Shown one piece after another: positions 58,065 to 64,000 of a stretch of 64,000 bases of DNA; the first letter of the stretch is position 1; every line of letters starts with the position of its first letter. Position numbers and translations under genes: made by a program. The notes beneath the pieces are model-generated. The model saw only the letters and a program-made list of their open reading frames with translations, was not told the origin of the DNA and ran no database searches. The stretch is from Acanthosepion lycidas (lineage: Eukaryota > Mollusca > Cephalopoda > Sepiida > Sepiidae): positions 80,665,641 to 80,729,640 of the forward strand of contig OZ010581.1 in assembly GCA_963932145.1 (NCBI GenBank), written 5' to 3'.

Positions 58065-61000
58065 TTATATATTAATACTATCTATATTGTTAAATTTATG
58101 GTTGAGCTCGGATGGATAGTGCGTTTTTAAACGTTGAATCCGCTTATTTCCATGGAACTCTAAAATCTTTCTAATGTTATCTGCTATGAACTTTTCTATT
58201 CTCTCAATTATAGTGAATTTTGCATGGGTTTTGAAATCGTGTTTTTCCAGGCGGAAATGTTGTTCTACAGGTAATAATCTTCCATGGGGAGCCGACTTAA
58301 TTCGATTGTGACAATTATTAATTCTCTAGTGAAAGAGCCATTCAGATTTTCCTACATATTGTTTCTGGCATAGTGTGCATTCTAGCAGGTAAATTATGTT
58401 ATGACTTCTATAGTTAGAGTCGTGGTAGATTTTGAAAGTAGATTTAGTGACTGAGCTAGTGAATGAATTCGTGTGTCTAATGTGGTTGCAGCATAAGCTT
58501 CTTTCGTTGTTACATGGTTGGGAAAATCCAGTTTTTGTTCTTAGTTTATTACGGATTACCTTGTTCCCTGAAATGTGGTTTCTACCTATGATTTCTTTTA
58601 GGTTCTTAGGTCTACGATATGCTACAAGTCCGGTTTCCTTAAACAATTTTTTTAGGTCTGGTTTAAGATGTAATATTTCTCAGCGACTTTTGATTATTTC
58701 GGATAGTGGGAGCAGAGTAGGATTGTCTGTAGTTTTCAGGGATGCGGTTGGATTTATTTTTAATCTTGTACATTAGGGCGTCTTCTCTAGGTGTGGAAAT
58801 TACTTTATTTATTTGTTCCCTGTTTAGGTGTTGTTTATAGCCACGTGTTGTGAATTAATGCTCCAGATTTTCAATGTGTTTATTTAGTTCTTCATTGTTG
58901 GAACATATCCTTCTGAGTCTAAGTGCTTGTGAACAGGGAAAGTTCTCTTTGAGGTGTTTAAGGTGGGAAGACTTAAAGTCTAGATAGTTTTGGGTGTCGG
59001 TGATTTTAGTGTGTAGTGTCGTTTGTAGTTTCCTGTTTTCATCTATGTAAATGCGGGTGTCTAAAACTGTTACTGATATTGTGGATTTTTAATAGTCAAA
59101 CTTAATTGAATCGTGCACTGTGTTTAGGGTCATGAGGAACTGGGTAAATTTTTCTTCACTGCCTTTGTATACAAAGAATATATCATCGATATATCTTGCA
59201 TAAAACACGCAGTCGCTACCGATGAGGGGATAGATATGGCTCTCCTCAAATTTTCCCATGAAATATTGTAGCATACGATGGAGCTGCAATGGTGCCCATG
59301 GCACAACCTCTTACTTGCAGGTAGTGTGCTCCATTGAAGTTCAAAGTATTCAATGTAAGAATATGCTCCATGAGTTTTATGATAACTTCTGTGGGTGGGT
59401 GGGGTTAGTTTTCTTCTGTTAGTAAGTGCTTCCTGGAGGGCGGTTAGCCCTTCGATGTGTTTAATGTTTGAATAGAGTGATCTTACGTCCATAGTCACTA
59501 GAATAGCGTTCTCTGGAACTGTTTGTATATGATTAATTTTGTTTAGTAGATCTGTTGTGTCTCTGATGTAGGATGTTACTTCCTTAGCTAGTGGTTGTAT
59601 GTAATGGTCTACATATTTGGAAATTTTGGTTGTGTAGCAGTCGAATGATGAAATGACCAACCTTCCTGGGTTGTTGCTTTTGTGTATTTTAGGAAGGAGA
59701 TAAAAGTGAGCAGGTGTGATGTTTGCGGGTGTAAGTGTTGTGCATGTTTCCTTGTCGATTAGGTTGTTGCGAAGCATTATGTTTACTGAGCTAGTTAATT
59801 CTTTTTGATACTCGGGAAGAGGATCTGTAGGTAAGCTTTTATAGATTTCTTTGTCGGCTAGCTGATTGTTGGCCTCTTTAATGCATTCTTTGATACCCCA
59901 GATCACGGTGGCACCCCCTTTTTCAGCCTGTGTTATGATTAGGTCATCTCTATGTGTCAGCGTGTCGAGGGCTATACGTTCCCCTTCAGTAATATTGTCA
60001 CGTGGCAGCTTACGTGCTATTGTTTTCTTTATGTCATTTGCTACGGCTATTTCAAATGCCTGTATAGTAATTTCTGTGTTTTGTGGGGTGTAGGTAGTGT
60101 CCTTCTCTTTTAATGTATCAAGTATGGAAGGTGTGTGATCATTGTCTCGGTAGTGGGCTTTTAACCGTATTCTTCTGAAGAAGGATTTCAGGTCCTTTGC
60201 CAAGGTGTCTTTATCAAACCTTGGGGGACTATTATTTAATACCCTGGATGTATTGAGTGAAAATTTATTGTTACTTAAATTTATAACTCGCCCGTATGGA
60301 TCAAGTTTGAATTTGCAATCATGGCGGAGTTCTTTCGTAAAAACTCGAAAGCTTGCATCATGTCACTTATTAGGGATTCTATACCCCCATCCCAGGTGTC
60401 CTGGTTGGGGGCTTATCTCGTTTTCTTGAAGGTTGAGTGTTTGCTGTTGATTGTCTACTAGGGGCTAATCTGGCTGGTCTGGGATGTCTAATGCGGTTAT
60501 GCGTTCTGTAGAAGAGCTGCTGTGTTTTGATTTGTGTATGTTTGTACGGCACCCTAAGGATGTCCGCGTAAGTTAGTGGTTTGTTTTGTGTGTGTGTTTG
60601 TTTTGAGGTTCTAGCTATCGTTAATGGTGACGGTGTTGTTATTGTTGGTTGTGGTGCTAGTTGTTGTCTGTTGGTGTATTTATTTGGTCTGTTTTGTGTT
60701 TGCATTTGTTGTGTGGTGGTCAGTCTGGTTCCGGTTTTTGTTGTGGTTTTTTTTTTTTTTTTGAGTTTCAATTTGAGTTTGGCTTGCTTTCTCTTTTGTT
60801 CTTCTGTCTGGAGGAAATATTTTATTTCATTTTTCTTTGTTTTTCAGTTTTGTTTTTCGTAGTTCCCTCCCTGTTTTGTCTGTGTGAGCTTTTATGACAT
60901 TCTTTATGTTGGTATACTCCTCCGTGTCTGTTTGTTTCTTTATTTGCTCATCGAGCAGATTGATTTCCGCTTTCGTTGACGTTATACTTTCCTGGCAGAA

Positions 61001-61099
61001 CTGTACGATATCCTGCATGAGTTCCCTGGAAAAGTCTTGTAATTTACAGTACCATGATGCTAGAAACGCATCATTATGGTTACCTATTGATGGTTCCAA
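58065..61099 (-). pseudogene. PLE polyprotein: N-terminal extension, RT, GIY-YIG
   Basis: N-terminal part (61099-60827) MEPSIGNHNDAFLASWYC, rich in charged residues, looks coiled-coil-like. A poly-lysine run (T run near 60749-60766) shifts the frame. A T/Q/P-rich low-complexity linker covers 60771-60379. RT (60203-59089): MAKDLKSFFRRIRL, QAEKGGATV, YLLPKIHKSNNPGR, MDVRSLYSNI (catalytic Asp, about 59475-59492), CAMGTIAAPSYATIF, and YARYIDDIFFVYKG with YIDD intact (about 59182-59193). Two frameshifts lie between MDVRSL and YIDD. After the RT come NYLDFKSSHLKHLKENFPC and later stops. The GIY-YIG nuclease (58430-58065) reads IIYLLECTLCQKQYVGKSE, one TAG (58326), then LEKHDFKTHAKFTIIERIE and RIQRLKTHYPSELN, stop at 58065. 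Not active as it stands, but all domains are recognisable. Confidence 0.88.
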
Positions 61100-61214
61100 A
61101 TCAATCCTGAAATTGGTTGGTACTAGTTGATCCTTATATATTCCTGGTGTGATTCATACCTGGCTAATTTGTTCGTTGTTCTATGCATACGGATCGCCAA
61201 TAATTCTGTTTATT

Positions 61215-61219
<5 letters not shown>

Positions 61220-61279
<60 letters not shown>

Positions 61280-61344
61280 ATATATGTATATATGTATATA
61301 TATGTATATATATATGTGTGTGTGTGTGTTTATATATATATATA

Positions 61345-61400
<56 letters not shown>
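61220..61400. repeat. (TA)n, (TATG)n and (TG)n compound microsatellite
   Basis: About 180 bp: pure TA, then TATATG-type units, then TG about 50 bp long. Adjoins the 5' side of the PLE. Confidence 0.97.
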
Positions 61401-61402
<2 letters not shown>

Positions 61403-61418
61403 GAAAGAGAAAGAGTAC

Positions 61419-61545
61419 TCAATCACGATGACACACCAGTTTTCGTCCGATCACTAAAGTTAAGGAATTTAGAGACTGGCCAGTACCTAATTCGATGACC
61501 ACTTGGGAATATCAGGTGTTGTATGTTTGTATGTGCGAGTGGTGT
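61419..61545 (+). pseudogene. 5S rRNA-like sequence, copy 1
   Basis: AATCACGATGACACACCAGT, TTTTCGTCCGATCAC, AAAGTTAAGGAA, CTGGCCAGTAC and CTTGGGAATATCAGGTGTTG follow the order and spacing of animal 5S rRNA from about nucleotide 10 to the 3' end. The A-box region (AAAGTTAAGGAATTTAGAG) is degenerate. The downstream sequence (GTATGTTTGTATGTGCGAGT and an AGTTCG block) is shared with copy 2. It is either a 5S-derived SINE or a decayed 5S gene unit. Confidence 0.75.
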
Positions 61546-61619
61546 AACAGAGAGCCGAGTTCGAATTATAATCGAGTTCGTTACATATACCTACAAACAA
61601 ATAATCTTGCCAAATGCAT

Positions 61620-62130
61620 GGATCCATATCGTTTCACACTAGTTATGAGTTAAATATTAGGACAGACTGCGCCGTATCGCAATTGTTGTCAACAAGTCTA
61701 CTGCAGAAAGTAAAGACATATAACTGCGGTGAAAACCCCACACTAATAAACAAAGTGCATGCTTCACTACCAAAAAAATATTTAGATGGAATACTAGGAC
61801 CCTTCTATCGAGAAACGCACGCCAGACACACTTTTTCATATCACCAACCTACATAACAACGATAATTAAGGCATATATAATCCAGACACCTGTGGACGAT
61901 GTAACTTTATTCTTTCACTCCAACACACTAAATATCTTACGATAGACTCAAAAGAAATATAATGATATTAATAACAACTACAATAAAATTAAATGAATAC
62001 ACCCACACACCTCCATATTTCTCAATACACACAATATTGCCTCCGATATAGAATTCACATCCATATTAACAACACATATCTAATCAACAGTAAATACACA
62101 TACCAGCACCAGCACCAGCTCCCGCAAGAC
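61620..62130. other. Sequence downstream of 5S-like copy 1
   Basis: 61620-61660 is still alignable by eye with 63345-63390 (CTAGTTATGAGTTAAATATT with CAGCTATGGGTTAATT). The rest is unassigned. Confidence 0.4.
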
Positions 62131-62139
62131 TAACCAGAA

Positions 62140-63130
62140 TTAAACACACTCATACTAACAGACACTAAAAATGCACACTAGAACACATACAAGCGCACAT
62201 TAACACACACAGACACTAACATTGACACACACACATACACTGACATTAACATACACACTGAGACAATAACATTAACACACAGAGAGACAGCTACATTAAC
62301 ACACAAAGTCACTAATATTGACAAACACACAGAAACACTAAAATTAACAAACACGCATACAATAACATTGACACACACACATACACTAACGTTAGCATAT
62401 AAACAGAGAAACTAACGGTAACACACACAGACAGACACTAACATTAACACACAGAGAGACATTAACATTAACGCGCGCACACACATACTCTGAGAGACTA
62501 ACACTTACGCACACATATACACTTTGGAATAATAACATCAATACACACAGAAACACTAACATTAACACATACACATGTACAAACATATGCAGAAACTAAC
62601 ATAAACGCACGCATAAACACAGATACTAATATTAATAAAAAAAACACTAACATTAACACACACACACACACACAGACATTAACATTAACGCGCACACATT
62701 CACACTCAGCTCCTAACCTTTACACACAGATACTAGCATTAACACACGCAGACACTAACTTTAGCACACACACACATACGCAGAGACACAAACATTAAAA
62801 CCCACACACACACACACACGCGCAGAGACGCAAACATTAAAACACACACACACTAACATACATACCCACGCATTGAGACAAACATTAACGCACAGACACA
62901 GACACAAACATTAACAGACTCACACGGATATACAGACAGTAACACTCACACACAGATACACAAACATTAACACGTAGGCACTAATATTAACACATACAGA
63001 GAGACACTTATATTGATACAGACAAAAGCCGCAGACAGTAATACACAAACAGACATTAAAATCAACGGACAAGCACTAACATTAACACACACACATAGAC
63101 ACACACACAAATAGAAAGAGAGGAACACAC
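62140..63130. repeat. Minisatellite of ACACTAACATTAACACACAC-type units
   Basis: About 1 kb of irregular units of roughly 20-40 bp built from CACTAACATTAACAC, (CA)n and short AGAGAC interruptions. The plus strand is almost free of G and T is scarce, so strand asymmetry is strong. It lies between the two 5S-like copies. Confidence 0.9.
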
Positions 63131-63143
63131 GCACGCACTAAAA

Positions 63144-63300
63144 CACTGGTTCCCGTAGAGCCACCGAAGTTAAGCAACGTCGAGCCTGTTCATTACCTAG
63201 ATGATACTTCCCATTCGAATATCAGGTGATGTAAGCTTGTGTGTGCAGATGGTGTAATTTGAATTGTTAATCGCTGAGTTCCAATTCACGTTGAGTTCAT
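63144..63300 (+). pseudogene. 5S rRNA-like sequence, copy 2
   Basis: CTGGTTCCCGTAGAGCCACC, GAAGTTAAGCAACGTCGAG, CCTGTTCATTACCTAGATGA and GAATATCAGGTGATGTAAGC follow 5S rRNA from about nucleotide 25. The 5S A-box-like segment is better kept than in copy 1, so the Pol III promoter part is closer to intact. The same downstream tail follows, about 1.7 kb from copy 1 and in the same orientation. Confidence 0.75.
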
Positions 63301-63624
63301 TAGATTCACTTACGCACAAAAAACTCTTAGGAAAGTGGTATGAGTCTACCTCCTCCCCCACTTCAGCTATGGGTTAATTGGTACGAATTATATCACTAAA
63401 ACCATTATTACCCGAAAAAAGACTCCGTACAAAATATTTAGATTTCAGCATTAAATAAACCATATAGATTAATATGTCGCTAAAACAAACAAAATCACAT
63501 GAGATCTACCTGATCATGAAAAAAATCAAAACTCAAATCTACGGAAACATTCCCTTCCACAACTCATTTCCAACATTTTCAGCTGAAGCTTAAATAAAAG
63601 TGAAACATTTAAAATTTATAAACG

Positions 63625-63849
<225 letters not shown>

Positions 63850-64000
63850 AACTGGTATATATACATGCACCTACGTTTTGGAGTGCGACAGAAGTTTCAC
63901 TGGATTACCAGCTCGTCGGGCACAAGACGTATGTTGTTAAAAGTAAACAAATGGCTTGCCCGCCCATACACACCACCACGCGTGTAAAAGCCTTACTTAT

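Larger units (their letters stand above)
57466..61215 (-). mobile_element. Near full-length Penelope-like element
   Basis: A minus-strand element of about 3.7 kb bounded on both sides by (TA)n (57421-57464 and from 61220). The 5' side (61215-61100) is short and untranslated, followed by the ORF (61099-58065) and about 600 bp of 3' sequence. GGGTTATATATTAATA occurs twice (57508 and 58062), a possible trace of terminal repeats. It is the most complete retroelement in the window. Confidence 0.8.

Noticed and set aside
59866-60897. Plus-strand frames across the PLE
   Set aside because: Antisense to a PLE with clear RT and nuclease motifs.
62178-62695. Minus-strand frames rich in V, C and S
   Set aside because: They arise from the ACATTAAC/CA minisatellite; repeated low-complexity translation.

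Overview
This window looks like intergenic or intronic DNA from an animal with a repeat-rich, AT-rich genome, most likely a cephalopod mollusc such as an octopus. The evidence is the combination of very many long (TA)n tracts, Penelope-like retroelements (PLEs), tRNA-derived SINEs, Tc1/mariner remnants, and the absence of bacterial-style gene packing. The species call is an inference from repeat content. I found no intact host protein gene. The best host candidate is one short possible coding exon at 423-500 ending at a splice-donor-like sequence. Almost every recognisable coding stretch is a decayed transposable element.

Layout. 1-3 kb: mariner-type palindromic MITEs, a possible exon and a hammerhead-like PLE tail. 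4.8-8.6 kb: a tRNA-derived SINE whose 3' part folds as a textbook hammerhead ribozyme, a second hammerhead on the other strand, a PLE GIY-YIG nuclease fragment, a duplicated (TA)n-bearing repeat and a fold-back SINE pair. 10.0-14.5 kb: a Tx1/L1-type LINE with a deleted catalytic block, then a diverged 190-244 bp tandem repeat and a TATA-bearing segment. 19.8-20.2 kb: LINE reverse-transcriptase remnant. 22.2-26.5 kb: a decayed PLE abutting a Tc1-like transposase, then a short TIR-bearing Tc1/mariner element. 26.6-30.3 kb: fold-back SINE pair, pogo-like MITE, dense microsatellites and a 140-bp palindrome. 34-36.3 kb: two more Tc1-like transposase remnants. 39.2-41 kb: PLE fragment between inverted tails. 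43-48 kb: two MITEs and a LINE RT fragment with YADD. 49.8-50.5 kb: PLE fragment. 53.4-57.2 kb: palindrome, a second good hammerhead fold and a Tc1/mariner transposase. 57.4-61.4 kb: the most complete PLE. 61.4-63.3 kb: two 5S rRNA-like copies separated by an ACATTAAC-type minisatellite. 63.6-63.9 kb: (TA)n inside an inverted repeat.

How the parts fit together. The most interesting theme is a recurring module: a retroelement tail containing a hammerhead-type fold, followed at or near its end by (TA)n or (TA)n(TG)n. It occurs on PLEs and on tRNA-headed SINEs, and in several places two copies sit head-to-head with the tails pointing outward. Hammerhead ribozymes are known in PLE terminal repeats and in the schistosome SINE-like Sm-alpha element. 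The model that PLE machinery mobilises these SINEs and seeds the (TA)n tracts is my inference. Coordinates of decayed elements are approximate; all alignments were made by eye.
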